Notes under the pieces: generated by a model
Database searches by the model: none
What the model saw: the letters and a program-made list of their open reading frames with translations, nothing else
What the model was told of the DNA's origin: nothing
Shown: piece after piece, positions 26,033 through 35,264 of the stretch
Position numbering within the stretch: the first letter of the stretch is position 1
Layout of the letters: each line of letters opens with the position of its first letter
Translations under genes and position numbers: made by a program
Assembly: GCA_030747075.1 (NCBI GenBank)
Contig: JASLLL010000004.1
Location: forward strand, 1 to 64,000
Length of the DNA stretch: 64,000 nt
Direction: 5' to 3'
From: Gemmatimonadota bacterium
GTDB taxonomy: Bacteria > ARS69

Positions 26033-27154
26033 ATGAACACCACCGCTTTGGGTTCCGCCATCCAGTATCTGGCCGCGAAAGGCTGCTCCGCCGTGCGCCT
26101 TCATGGTGCCCGCACGCTTGGATCTCCGCGGAAGTTCGGACCGATTCGGGACATTTGTGACGATTGCGAAAAGGACATGCTGGCGCGTGATGTGCGGGAG
26201 CTCTTTCTGCTTCCGTTTGTGCGCGCCACGGAGACCGACCGTCTCCGGGGGAGGGCCTCGGGTGTCCTCGGAACCGTGCTTTCCGCAAACGCCTCGGTGG
26301 CACTCGATGCACTTCTCGCACGCGGGCATTGCCGGCCGTCGGATGCGCTGGCGACTCTCCTGGAAGGGATGCTGGAGCGCACGCACCCCGACGGGCGCTT
26401 TCTGGAACCGTACGAAGTGGACACGCATGGAAGCAGTGTGCGCGTGGACTCCGTGCGCGTGACCGCCGAGTACCTGCGCATACTGATGGCGTTCGGCAAG
26501 AGTCGCGACCGGAGAATCCGGGCGGCGCTGGACTGGCTTTCGGAGCAACAGGAAGACGATGGAGCGTTCCGCCCGTCGAGGGCGGAGCTGGTCGAAAACG
26601 ACCTCCTGAGCTACACGCTCACCCGATCGGTCGCGGCTGCCTTTGCGGAGATGCCCGCCACGCTGGTGCGCCGGTACGCGACGGTCCGCAGACGGCTCGC
26701 GGCGGCGTTCGCGGATCGGGTTCTGGACCGCATGGACGACCCGGACGCGGTCGTGACGGAGGTCTATGTTGCGAAGGATCCGTGCGGCCCCCATCGAGGC
26801 AAAGGGGCTCCCCCCATGCCGCCGGGGCTGGCGGACCGCGTGTTGTACTTCACGCTGGAGGATCTTCGCCTGGCACTGGCCATTGGGGCTTCCCCCGAAC
26901 ATCCCCACCTCGCTCCGTGGATTGAATGGATCCGGGACTCGCAGTTTGCGGACGGGCACTGGAAACTGGCGGACCCTTCTCTTCGCGAGAGGCTGCTTCT
27001 CTCCGATCCGAATGGGCGTCTTCGTGCGGAAGCGCTCTACCTCACAGACGACTGGATCACGCTTCGCGCCGCTCAGGTGCTCCGCCTCGTGGAGACGCGC
27101 GGAACCGGGAGTTCCGCCGCGACATCCCGGAAGAAGGCTGGCGCGCGCGTCTGA
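26033..27154 (+). CDS. Alpha/alpha-toroid-like protein of unknown function
   Basis: A 373-residue soluble protein. Segments such as ALDWLSEQQEDDGAF (about residue 165) and WIRDSQFADGHWKL (about 302) resemble the QW/toroid repeats of terpenoid cyclases and prenyltransferase beta subunits (helix, then Q-x-x-D-G-x-W). The DxDD motif of squalene cyclases is not seen, so this may be a binding or non-canonical member. There is no signal peptide. An early CSAVRLHGARTLG region and a Cys pair (CDDCEKDM) occur near residue 43. The ribosome site before ATG 26033 is weak. Confidence 0.65.
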   Translation: MNTTALGSAIQYLAAKGCSAVRLHGARTLGSPRKFGPIRDICDDCEKDMLARDVRELFLLPFVRATETDRLRGRASGVLGTVLSANASVALDALLARGHCRPSDALATLLEGMLERTHPDGRFLEPYEVDTHGSSVRVDSVRVTAEYLRILMAFGKSRDRRIRAALDWLSEQQEDDGAFRPSRAELVENDLLSYTLTRSVAAAFAEMPATLVRRYATVRRRLAAAFADRVLDRMDDPDAVVTEVYVAKDPCGPHRGKGAPPMPPGLADRVLYFTLEDLRLALAIGASPEHPHLAPWIEWIRDSQFADGHWKLADPSLRERLLLSDPNGRLRAEALYLTDDWITLRAAQVLRLVETRGTGSSAATSRKKAGARV

Positions 27155-27240
27155 CGCGATGGATTCCCTTGCCATCCTCGCTTTGTGCCCATGAGAATGC
27201 GCCGATCGTATGAATCCACCATCGTGTGAAAGGAGCAGGC

Positions 27241-27657
27241 ATGGGCGTCACCACGGGGGTGTACGGGCTCGGAGTGGAGCTTCACATTCCATATGAAGAG
27301 GCGAAGGCGAAGGTCGTGGCCGCGTTGACCGACGAGGGTTTCGGAGTGCTGACCGAGATTGATGTACAGGCCACGATGCGCGAAAAGCTGGATGTGGACT
27401 TTCGACGATATGTGATTCTGGGCGCGTGCAGTCCGCAACTGGCCCACCGGGCGCTGACGGCGGAGACGGAGATCGGCCTTCTGCTTCCATGCAATGTCAT
27501 CGTGTACGAGAACGAGCGCGGGGGGACGAGCGTCTCAGCCATGAACCCTGTGGCGATGGTCTCGGTGACGGGCAATCCGGATCTGGAATCGGTGGGTGCG
27601 GAAGCCCGCGAGAAGCTCGAGCGCGTTCTGGAGTCCATGGAGGAGGACGCAGGCTGA
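27241..27657 (+). CDS. DUF302 family protein
   Basis: A 138-residue protein of the DUF302 fold (YGLGVELHIPYEEAKAKV at the start, then EIDVQATMREKL, VILGACSPQLAHRAL and GLLLPCNVIVYE). Family members are small cytosolic or periplasmic proteins, sometimes next to thioredoxins or metal genes; the biochemical role is unknown. ATG 27241 has AAAGGAG nine bases upstream and is better than the in-frame start at 27226. The stop overlaps the probable CTG start of the next gene. Confidence 0.85.
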   Translation: MGVTTGVYGLGVELHIPYEEAKAKVVAALTDEGFGVLTEIDVQATMREKLDVDFRRYVILGACSPQLAHRALTAETEIGLLLPCNVIVYENERGGTSVSAMNPVAMVSVTGNPDLESVGAEAREKLERVLESMEEDAG

Positions 27658-28994
27658 GACTTCACGGGGTTTTCATTGCTGCGGCACTTGCCGTCATCGC
27701 CCTGCTGGGCGACCCCGTGGCGTCGTATCCGACCTTCCTGCCGCTTGCACTGGTCGCCGGAGGGGGTTGGGCGCTGGCGGTGGTGCGGGACCGCGGAGGG
27801 TTGGGGGGAGGCGTTCGTCGCGAGGTCGCGCTTCTGCTGATTGCGGGGGGAGCCGTCCGGGCGCTTCTTCTTCTGCCGGAGACCCCGCTGTCCGACGATC
27901 TCTATCGCTACCTCTGGGACGGACATGTTGCGAACCACGGCGTGAATCCCTACGCGCACGCACCGCAGTCACCCGAACTGGACGCGCTGGACACCGGTGT
28001 CCGCGCGCTGGTGAATCACCCGTCCATTCCGACCATCTATCCTCCCGTGGCGCAGTGGCTGTTTCGGGGACTGGATGCGGTCGGAGCGGGGCCGGGTGGC
28101 GTGCGGGCACTTTTCGCCGCGCTGGATCTGGCGGCCGCGGCCTTTCTTGCGCTCCTGCTGGGCATGCGCGGCCGGAATCCCCGGGTCGCCGTCGTGTACG
28201 CGCTCTGCCCGCTGGCCGCCCTTGAGTCCGCGGCCGGGGGGCATGTGGACCCGGCCGGGATTGCGCTCATGACCGCAGGGTTGACGGCATGGGCGGCCTC
28301 CCGCATTCCTGCGGCGGGTCTTCTTCTGGGGGCGGCGGTTCTGGTGAAACCGATGCCGCTCTTTCTCTTCCCGGCGCTTCTCATTCGGCTGTGTCCCCGG
28401 GATCGCGCGCGGTTTGCGTTCTTCGCGGCCCTCCCGCTTCTTCTCTATCTGCCGCATCTGGACGCGGGGTTCGGGGTGTTCGGCGGGCTGGAGGCCTATG
28501 CCGCGCGATGGAGTTCCCATGGCGCTCTCTTCCCGCTGGGCGAATGGGCGGGGATTCCAGCCGCTCCGCTCCGCGTGATTCTGGCGACCGCCGCCGTCGC
28601 GCTTTCGGGCATCTTCGCATGGCGCATCCGCGACCCCCTGGCGGCCGGTGCCTGCGCCGTGGGGGCGGCGCTCGTTCTCACGCCCACCGCACACCCGTGG
28701 TACCTGGTCTGGCTCGTTCCGCTGCTTCCCTTCCTGCCGCGTGCGGTCCTGCCCGCGGGCATTGCATTGATTGCGCTGGCCCCGGTGTCGTATGCGGCGG
28801 GGTGGTTGTTTGCGTGCACCGGGGTGTGGGCGGAACCGGTGGCCACCCGATGGATTCTGTGGGGATCGGTGGTTCTCGCGCTGGCCCTGGGATTCCTGCG
28901 CGTCAGGAAGGACGCCTTCGAAGCACCGCCTCCCGAAAGATCACCCAGAGAATCTTCCGGGAGGCGCGGAGCGTTCCCGATATCGTTCCGGTGA
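27654..28994 (+). CDS. Polytopic membrane glycosyltransferase (GT-C, DUF2029/GT87-like)
   Basis: About 446 residues with ten or so membrane segments. An Asp-rich first loop (PETPLSDDLYRYLWDGHVANHG without further DxD) is the usual catalytic site of GT-C enzymes that use polyprenyl-phosphate sugars, facing the periplasm. There is no ATG, GTG or TTG near the point where the protein must begin. The best start is CTG 27654, overlapping the upstream TGA (CTGA) with GGAGGA about seven bases before. Its last 92 nt overlap the convergent GT2 gene. Coupling with the GT2 genes downstream suggests work on a lipid-linked sugar. Confidence 0.75.
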   Translation: MRLHGVFIAAALAVIALLGDPVASYPTFLPLALVAGGGWALAVVRDRGGLGGGVRREVALLLIAGGAVRALLLLPETPLSDDLYRYLWDGHVANHGVNPYAHAPQSPELDALDTGVRALVNHPSIPTIYPPVAQWLFRGLDAVGAGPGGVRALFAALDLAAAAFLALLLGMRGRNPRVAVVYALCPLAALESAAGGHVDPAGIALMTAGLTAWAASRIPAAGLLLGAAVLVKPMPLFLFPALLIRLCPRDRARFAFFAALPLLLYLPHLDAGFGVFGGLEAYAARWSSHGALFPLGEWAGIPAAPLRVILATAAVALSGIFAWRIRDPLAAGACAVGAALVLTPTAHPWYLVWLVPLLPFLPRAVLPAGIALIALAPVSYAAGWLFACTGVWAEPVATRWILWGSVVLALALGFLRVRKDAFEAPPPERSPRESSGRRGAFPISFR

Positions 28995-29607
28995 TCTTCG
29001 ACTGTCCGATGCGCTTTCGATAACGCACCGGAACCTCCGCGCACCGGAGTCCGTTTCGCGCGGCCTTCACCTGCATCTCAACGGTCCATCCGAAGTCCCT
29101 GTCCGCCATTTGGAGTGAGGCGAGCGCCTCCGCGCTCACAGCGCGAAACGGGCCGAGGTCGGTGAATCGCACGCCCCAGATCAGGGATATGAGGCGCGTC
29201 GCGAACCGGTTGCCGAGGAGGGCCTGCGGGAGAAGCGCGCCCGGTTCTCTCCGACCGGTCATGCGGCTTCCGATGACCAGGTCCGCCTCCCCGCGAAGCA
29301 CCGGACCGGCGACCCACGGGAGCTCCTCCGCATGGTCCGAGTGGTCAGCATCGAGGAAGACGACGACATCCGGCGATTCCAGCGCGGCGATCCCGGCGAG
29401 GCACGCGCTCCCGTACCCGCCGCGCGGTTCCCGGATGACGCGCGCTCCACCCTCCAGCGCCACGGCCGCAGTCCGGTCGGTCGATCCGTTGTCCACGACA
29501 AGGATCTCGCGGACATACGCTCCGGGGATGTCCGCAAGCACGCTCGGAAGGGACGCTTCTTCGTTGAGCGCGGGGATGATGACCGACACGCGCGCCGCGT
29601 CGCTCAC
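28903..29607 (-). CDS. GT2 glycosyltransferase, dolichyl-phosphate-mannose-synthase-like
   Basis: A 234-residue GT-A enzyme that likely moves a sugar from a nucleotide donor to polyprenyl phosphate. The sequence has VSVIIPALNEE, VVDNGSTDRT, the metal motif FLDADHSDH and GSRMTGRREPGALLP. It lacks C-terminal membrane segments. GTG 29607 overlaps the stop of the upstream GT2 gene (GTGA). It could supply the lipid-linked sugar for the GT-C enzyme encoded on the other strand. Confidence 0.9.
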   Translation of the reverse strand: MSDAARVSVIIPALNEEASLPSVLADIPGAYVREILVVDNGSTDRTAAVALEGGARVIREPRGGYGSACLAGIAALESPDVVVFLDADHSDHAEELPWVAGPVLRGEADLVIGSRMTGRREPGALLPQALLGNRFATRLISLIWGVRFTDLGPFRAVSAEALASLQMADRDFGWTVEMQVKAARNGLRCAEVPVRYRKRIGQSKITGTISGTLRASRKILWVIFREAVLRRRPS

Positions 29608-31076
29608 GAAGGCTGCCGACGCAGCGATTTCAGCCCGACAAAGAGATAGCCGAACAGGAAGACCGCGACAAAGGGGACGGACGCGAAAAGCGCGTGGCGC
29701 ACCACGAACACGGAGATGGCGATGAAGTAGATGGCGAAGAGGAGTTCGATGGCGACCGTCCCGCTGGGCTGGCCCCGATAGGACTCGTGGGCGATTCCGT
29801 CGGCAGGGGCGCGGGGGTCGAGCTTTGGCGTTCGGTGGAAGGGCGTTTCCCTTCCGATGATCCCCTCCACGATGGCGCGGGAGTTGTTGGCCGACAGCCC
29901 GATCCCGACGCCCATCATCAGCGGGAGATCGCACAGCTTGCCCGCCCAGCCTCCCGGGGCGCGGGCCAGCGGAAGGCGGTAGAAGACGAACACCGAACCC
30001 GTCGCCAGAAGGAAGAGTGGAAGTTCCACCACCAGCGCGAAGGCCAGCCCCGTCTGGTACCGGATCAACACGGCCGGAAAGAGAACGACCGACAGGATCA
30101 GAACGAGCAGGTAGGCGAAGTTCTGCGTGAGGTGGATGGACGCTTCCAGCTTGCGAGCGAGGGAAAGACGGGAGTTCCAGACACGCGGGAGGAGCTTCTT
30201 CGCAACCTGTACCGACCCCTTGACCCATCGGAACTGCTGGCCCTTGAACGCTTTCATGTCCACGGGAAGGTCCGCGGGGCAGGTCACATCCCGCAGAAAG
30301 ACGAACCGCCACCCGGCGAGTTGTGCGCGCCAGGACAGGTCGAGGTCCTCCGTCAGCGTGTCGTGGTGCCAGCCGCCAGCGTCTTCGATGCAGGATTTTC
30401 GCCAGATGCCCGCCGTTCCGTTGAAGTTGAAGAAGAGGCCGTTCCTTGCGCGGGCTTCGTGATCCACGAGGAAGTGCCCGTCGAGAGAGATCGCCTGAAT
30501 CCGAGAGAGCAGCGAGTGGTTGCGATTCAAGTGGTCCCACCGAACCTGGACCATGCCGACGCCGGAGTCCGCGAGGAAGGGGAGGGTCTCCCGGAGGAGG
30601 TTGGGCCGCGGGACGAAGTCCGCGTCGAGAATCAGCAGGAACTCTCCACGCGCGAGTTTCGTTCCGTAGGCCAGAGCGCCCGCCTTGTAGCCTTCGCGGG
30701 TTTCCCGGCGCAAGTGATGGATGTCGACGCCGCGCTCCCGGAGGCGGCGCACCTCTCCGGCGGCGATGTCGGTGGTGTCGTCGTCCGAGTCGTCGAGAAG
30801 CTGGATCTCCAGGCGATCGGACGGGTAGTCCAGTTCACCGACGGCCTGAAGAAGCCGCCGGACGACGAATCGCTCATTGTACACCGGCAACTGGACGGTC
30901 ACGCGCGGGAGCCTCTCAAACTCCCCCCGGGGAAACGGCCGCTCCCCCCCCTGCCGGGAGAGCCGGACAAGCCAGAGCCTGCGCGCCCCGAGGCACGCCA
31001 GGAGCCCCCAAAGCACGAAGTAAACCCCGACGAAGGCCCGGTGTGCGCTTTCTGAAGCCAGCCACTCCAAGACCAA
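29604..31076 (-). CDS. Processive-type GT2 membrane glycosyltransferase
   Basis: A 490-residue membrane enzyme related to cellulose/ceramide-glucosyl synthases. It has one N-terminal membrane segment (about 15-32), then the GT-A domain with VQLPVYNERFV, LLDDSDDDT, LDADFVPR, the acceptor Asp in LTEDLDLSW and the QQFRW motif (QxxRW), then three or four C-terminal segments. The start is TTG 31076 or TTG 31070; neither has an ideal site. It is coupled to the DPM-like GT2 downstream. The product may be a glycolipid or polysaccharide; no exporter lies in this cluster. Confidence 0.88.
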   Translation of the reverse strand: MVLEWLASESAHRAFVGVYFVLWGLLACLGARRLWLVRLSRQGGERPFPRGEFERLPRVTVQLPVYNERFVVRRLLQAVGELDYPSDRLEIQLLDDSDDDTTDIAAGEVRRLRERGVDIHHLRRETREGYKAGALAYGTKLARGEFLLILDADFVPRPNLLRETLPFLADSGVGMVQVRWDHLNRNHSLLSRIQAISLDGHFLVDHEARARNGLFFNFNGTAGIWRKSCIEDAGGWHHDTLTEDLDLSWRAQLAGWRFVFLRDVTCPADLPVDMKAFKGQQFRWVKGSVQVAKKLLPRVWNSRLSLARKLEASIHLTQNFAYLLVLILSVVLFPAVLIRYQTGLAFALVVELPLFLLATGSVFVFYRLPLARAPGGWAGKLCDLPLMMGVGIGLSANNSRAIVEGIIGRETPFHRTPKLDPRAPADGIAHESYRGQPSGTVAIELLFAIYFIAISVFVVRHALFASVPFVAVFLFGYLFVGLKSLRRQPS

Positions 31077-31317
31077 TCCCCGCTTCCGGCTTCCCGTTTC
31101 TGATCAAAGTGACCGGAACCATAGGAGCGGCACCCCCGACCGTCAAGACGACCCCGTTCCCGTCGGATTCGAAGGCGACAGGACAGACCTCGCCAAATAT
31201 GATAGGAGCAGTACCCTACCTACCTCGCGAAGCTCCCGGCGAAGCACCGCCGGGGCCTGGCGAGACACGCAGGGTGTGGATTCTGTCAGAACCTGATCAA
31301 CTGTGGAGGAGATGCTG

Positions 31318-31644
31318 ATGAGCAAGATGACCGCCGTGACCGACGCCAACTTCGAGGCCGAGGTGGTGTCCTCGGATGTTCCCGTGATTGTGGACTTCTG
31401 GGCACAGTGGTGCGGACCCTGCAAGATGCTGACGCCGGTCCTGGAAGAGGTCGCTGCGGAGTACGAGGGCCGCGTGAAGATCGTGAAGCTGAATGTGGAC
31501 GACAACCCGAACTCCGCAACGAAGTATTCCATTCGCTCTATCCCGACGCTCCTGTACTTCAAGGGCGGTGAGCTGGTGGACCAGACCGTCGGAGCTCCCG
31601 CAAAGGGAGACCTCACGAAGAAGATCGACTCCTTTGTGGCGTAG
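31318..31644 (+). CDS. trxA: Thioredoxin
   Basis: A 108-residue classical thioredoxin with WAQWCGPCKMLTPVL, the buried Asp in VIVDFWAQ and cis-Pro in RSIPTLLYF. It reduces protein disulfides in the cytosol. ATG 31318 has GGAGGA at good distance. It is followed after 16 nt by the exported M1-like protein, but that gene has no strong site, so coupling is uncertain. Confidence 0.96.
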   Translation: MSKMTAVTDANFEAEVVSSDVPVIVDFWAQWCGPCKMLTPVLEEVAAEYEGRVKIVKLNVDDNPNSATKYSIRSIPTLLYFKGGELVDQTVGAPAKGDLTKKIDSFVA

Positions 31645-31660
31645 TTCCAGGTCGCACCGG

Positions 31661-33802
31661 GTGCCGAACGGGCGGGTGCGGCTGAGCGTCCTTTGTGCGC
31701 TGGCTTCGGTGGCGGTCACGGCGGCCTCCGGGGCGTTCGCGGCTTCGCTTTCCGGCGGGCAGGTCACGCTGGATGCTCGCGCGGAAGAAGGGCTCCGTGT
31801 TGCGTATGAGTTCACCGTGGACGGCGCCGGGGACGGACCGCTGGTGCTGTACCTCGCGAGTGTCGTTCAGCTGGAGTCCGCGTCCGTGGACGGACGCAGC
31901 GCAGACCCGTCCAGTCGCCGCGTGGAGGGTACCGACCTTCGCGCCTGGTCGCTTCCCTCCGGGGGTGAGTCCGCCAGGATCGCGCTGAGCGGGACCATTC
32001 CCCCGGGGGAACGCCCGGGAATCCGCATCGGCGATGGCGAAGGCGCGCTCCTGCCGGGGTCGGGGTGGTTTCCGTCGCTGGAGGCCGAAGGCGCCGCGAG
32101 CCTCGCGCATTCCACCCGCTTCCGCCTTGCGGACGGCGCGACGGGGATCGCCTGCGGCAGTCGCGTCGGGTCGGCCAGTCTCTGGCAGTCCGCCTCGTCC
32201 GGTCGCCCGTACGCGGTATGGGGGTCGTACGAATCCCGGCGCGAGGAACTCGGCGCACAGGAGGCCATTCTCCACGAGCGCGGCGGCTCCGGGGACCTTC
32301 TTTCGGAGGGGCTTCGCCGGGAACTTCCCGCGCTGACGAATGCGTTGGAGACCGCGCTGGGACCTCCGTGCGGAGAAGGGCCGTGGAAGATCGTCGGCGT
32401 GGCGGAGCCGGGTACGCACGGTGGGCTTCGCACGCTGTTTGTCGGGCCGTCCCCCGGGGGGGATGTCGACGCCGTGCTTGCGGTCCGGCGACTCTCCGAA
32501 GCGGTGGCCGCGTCCTACTGGACGGAATGCGTCGCGCCGACCGGCCCGCTTGCGGCGTGGCTGGGACGGGGCGTCCAGGCGTACCTGGGCGATGTCACCG
32601 CGGTGGCCGTGCTGGGGGAGGATCGGCCGGACCGGATGGATGCGCGGGTTGCGGCTTCACGGCATGAAGCGCTGGCCCGGGAAGGGAACGCTCCGCGCTC
32701 TCTGACGGGATTTGTCCCTGTTTCGCCGGGTGCCGCGGATGTGCTGGAGGGTCGTGCGGCACTGGTGGCGCACGCGGCCGCGGAAGCGGTTCCCCCGCGC
32801 ACGCGCTGGATGCATGTTCTTCAACGCTTTCGGTCGGAAACCAAGGCCGGCGCCACCGCCGGGGACTTCCTGACCTCCGTCGCGAAGATGCTTCCGAACC
32901 AGCACGAGTTCCTCGCGCCCCTTCTCTCGACCACGGATCTCCCTGCGTTCGAGATTCTCTCGACCGGCCCCGGCAAGGGGAAACGCTCGGGGCATCTTCG
33001 CGTGGAAGTGAAGAACTCCGGAACCGCCACCGCGCCGGTGGAGGTCACCGTGTTCGCGAAGAACGGGATCCCCATCCGGAGCACGCTGCTCCTGTTGGAG
33101 CCGGGGCAGGTTCGGAGCGTGTTGATGAAGGACCGTTCGCGGATTGCGCGCGTGGCGGTCGATCCGCGCCTCACCATGATTCGCAGCGGAACAGGCCGGG
33201 AGAGCGTGGATCTGTCCGAAGGCCTGGCCGACGACAATGAAGAGTGGGTTCCCTCCTTCGCCTTCAGCGGCACGAGGGACGACATGCGCGTGATTCGCAC
33301 GGTCCTCTCCGCAGTGCTCGGCCCCGTCACGCTGGAGGGGTTCACCGGCCATGTGCTTCCGTACTCGACGCATCACGGACCCAGCGGTATGTCCATCCTC
33401 GGCGAAGGGAAGGTCACGATCACCCCGCGTTCGCCCTTTGCGGAGAGCTGGAAGAAGGACATGGGCCGCGAATCGCTTCAGTACTCAGCCCGCGAAGTCT
33501 GGGTGCGCTTTCCCGTGGAGGACTGGTCGCGCATCGACCCGGCTCTCGGAGAGATGCCGGACTTGAAGACGCGGTCGAGACTGTTGGGCCTCAACCGCCA
33601 GATCTATCAGTTCTCCTTCCCGAGCTACTTTTATGATGACAGCCGGGCCCGCGTTCCTCCCACCGGAAGCGTCCTGGTGATCTTCACGACCGAAGGCGGG
33701 GAGCGGCTGGGCTTCCTGCGAGAGGAACTTCCGGACGGTCGCGTATACGAGAGATTCTGGAACCACCTGGAGGGACGGACATTCTGGGAAGAGACGCGCT
33801 AG
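31661..33802 (+). CDS. Exported M1-aminopeptidase-like protein lacking zinc ligands
   Basis: A 713-residue protein with a signal peptide (residues 1-28, ending in SGAFAA). The N-terminal beta domain with LLPGSGWFPSLEAE resembles the M1 family. Where M1 has HExxH...WLNEGFA, this has LSEAVAASYW...WLGRGVQAYLGD: both His and the third ligand Glu are replaced, so it should be enzymatically inactive. A beta-sandwich (VTVFAKNGIPIRS, LEPGQVRSVLM) follows, and the C-terminal part is of unknown fold. GTG 31661 is favoured; GTG 31676 is an alternative. Likely a periplasmic scaffold or binding protein. Confidence 0.7.
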   Translation: MPNGRVRLSVLCALASVAVTAASGAFAASLSGGQVTLDARAEEGLRVAYEFTVDGAGDGPLVLYLASVVQLESASVDGRSADPSSRRVEGTDLRAWSLPSGGESARIALSGTIPPGERPGIRIGDGEGALLPGSGWFPSLEAEGAASLAHSTRFRLADGATGIACGSRVGSASLWQSASSGRPYAVWGSYESRREELGAQEAILHERGGSGDLLSEGLRRELPALTNALETALGPPCGEGPWKIVGVAEPGTHGGLRTLFVGPSPGGDVDAVLAVRRLSEAVAASYWTECVAPTGPLAAWLGRGVQAYLGDVTAVAVLGEDRPDRMDARVAASRHEALAREGNAPRSLTGFVPVSPGAADVLEGRAALVAHAAAEAVPPRTRWMHVLQRFRSETKAGATAGDFLTSVAKMLPNQHEFLAPLLSTTDLPAFEILSTGPGKGKRSGHLRVEVKNSGTATAPVEVTVFAKNGIPIRSTLLLLEPGQVRSVLMKDRSRIARVAVDPRLTMIRSGTGRESVDLSEGLADDNEEWVPSFAFSGTRDDMRVIRTVLSAVLGPVTLEGFTGHVLPYSTHHGPSGMSILGEGKVTITPRSPFAESWKKDMGRESLQYSAREVWVRFPVEDWSRIDPALGEMPDLKTRSRLLGLNRQIYQFSFPSYFYDDSRARVPPTGSVLVIFTTEGGERLGFLREELPDGRVYERFWNHLEGRTFWEETR

Positions 33803-33909
33803 CTGTGGCCCGCCGGGACTCCCCGGTGAGCCAGGGCTTGCTTTTGGAGTCACACAACGAAGGTTCACCGCACACAGACCACATAGGGCAGGTTTCGGAG
33901 GGCGGGAAG

Positions 33910-35220
33910 ATGCAGAAGAAACGGATCGTCATTCTCGGCGCGGCCGGAAGGGACTTTCACAACTTCAACACCGTGTATCGGGGGGATGACTCCTGCGAGG
34001 TCGTTGCTTTTACGGCCACACAGATTCCCGACATTGACGGCCGCATGTATCCGCAGGAACTGTGCGGGCCCGGGTATCCCGACGGCATTCCCATCGTGCC
34101 GGAGTCGGAACTGGAGCAGGTGATGGCGGAGAAGGCCGTGGACCTGGCCGTGTTCGCCTACTCCGATGTTCCCTACGGGTATGTCATGAGCCTCGCTTCC
34201 CGCGTGAATGCGGCAGGTGCGGACTTCGCGCTTCTTTCCGCGACAGACACTCAGTTGAAGTCGAACCGGCCCGTTGTGTCGGTCTGCGCCGTTCGCACCG
34301 GTTGCGGGAAGAGCCAGACCACACGGGCCGTGGCCCGGGTGCTGCAGGACATGGGGAAAAAGGTCGTGGCGATTCGCCATCCCATGCCCTACGGAGATCT
34401 CGTCAAGCAGCGCGTGCAGCGGTTTGCGTGCCTGGAAGACCTTGCGAAGCACGAGTGCACCATCGAGGAGATGGAGGAGTACGAACCGCATATCAACACC
34501 GGTGTGGTTGTGTATGCGGGCGTGGACTACGCCGACATTCTCGCAGAGGCGGAGAAGGAGGCGGATGTCATCCTCTGGGACGGCGGGAACAACGACACCT
34601 CGTTCTACAAGCCGGATGTTCTGATTACGCTGGTGGATCCACATCGGCCCGGGCACGAAGCGTCGTACTATCCCGGGGAGACGAACCTGCGCATGGCGGA
34701 CTGCATACTGGTGAACAAGGTGGACTCGGCCGAGGCTGCGGGAGTGGACGCGGTCCGCGCGTCCGCACGACGCTTGAATCCCGGCGCGGTTCTGCTGGAG
34801 GCGGCGTCGCCCATTTCGGTGGACGATCCTTCGCTCATTCAGGGGAAGCGCGTACTGGTTGTGGAAGACGGCCCGACACTGACTCACGGCGAAATGAAGT
34901 ACGGCGCGGGCATTGTCGCCGCGCGGAAATACGGGGCGGCGGAGGTTGTCGACCCGCGTCCATGGGTCGTGGACAGCATCGCCGAGACTTTTCAGAAGTA
35001 CCCCGGCATCGGGACGCTGCTGCCCGCGATGGGGTACGGCGAAGCGCAGGTTCGGGATCTGGAGAAGAGCATCCGCTCCGTCGACTGCGACACGGTGGTG
35101 ATCGCCACGCCCATCGATCTGGGACGCATCCTGAAGATCGACAAGCCGTCCGTCCGCGTTCGATATGACCTTCAGGTCATCGGCAAGCCGGATCTTTCGG
35201 ATGTGCTGTCCGGGATCTGA
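33910..35220 (+). CDS. Cyclic 2,3-diphosphoglycerate synthetase homologue (P-loop NTPase)
   Basis: A 436-residue cytosolic protein. A Rossmann-like N-terminal part (RIVILGAAGRDFHNFN) precedes a P-loop CAVRTGCGKSQTTRAV (about residue 135), then LWDGGNNDTSF and LVDPHRPGHE. This is the pattern of the cDPG synthetase family, first known from hyperthermophilic methanogens where the product is a solute; bacterial members have no established product. ATG 33910 follows GGAGGGCGGG. It stands alone, with a terminator-like hairpin at 35235. An alternative view is a GTPase for metal or cofactor handling. Confidence 0.78.
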   Translation: MQKKRIVILGAAGRDFHNFNTVYRGDDSCEVVAFTATQIPDIDGRMYPQELCGPGYPDGIPIVPESELEQVMAEKAVDLAVFAYSDVPYGYVMSLASRVNAAGADFALLSATDTQLKSNRPVVSVCAVRTGCGKSQTTRAVARVLQDMGKKVVAIRHPMPYGDLVKQRVQRFACLEDLAKHECTIEEMEEYEPHINTGVVVYAGVDYADILAEAEKEADVILWDGGNNDTSFYKPDVLITLVDPHRPGHEASYYPGETNLRMADCILVNKVDSAEAAGVDAVRASARRLNPGAVLLEAASPISVDDPSLIQGKRVLVVEDGPTLTHGEMKYGAGIVAARKYGAAEVVDPRPWVVDSIAETFQKYPGIGTLLPAMGYGEAQVRDLEKSIRSVDCDTVVIATPIDLGRILKIDKPSVRVRYDLQVIGKPDLSDVLSGI

Positions 35221-35234
35221 GGGAGAGAGAGGGG

Positions 35235-35253
35235 GGGGGAGTTCGCCTCCCCC
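35235..35253 (+). terminator. Hairpin after cDPG-synthetase homologue
   Basis: GGGGGAG, loop TTCGC, CTCCCCC, 14 nt past the stop. There is no T-run, so intrinsic termination is only likely. It also lies just before the end of the convergent barrel gene. Confidence 0.5.
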
Positions 35254-35264
35254 GCCACCTCCCG

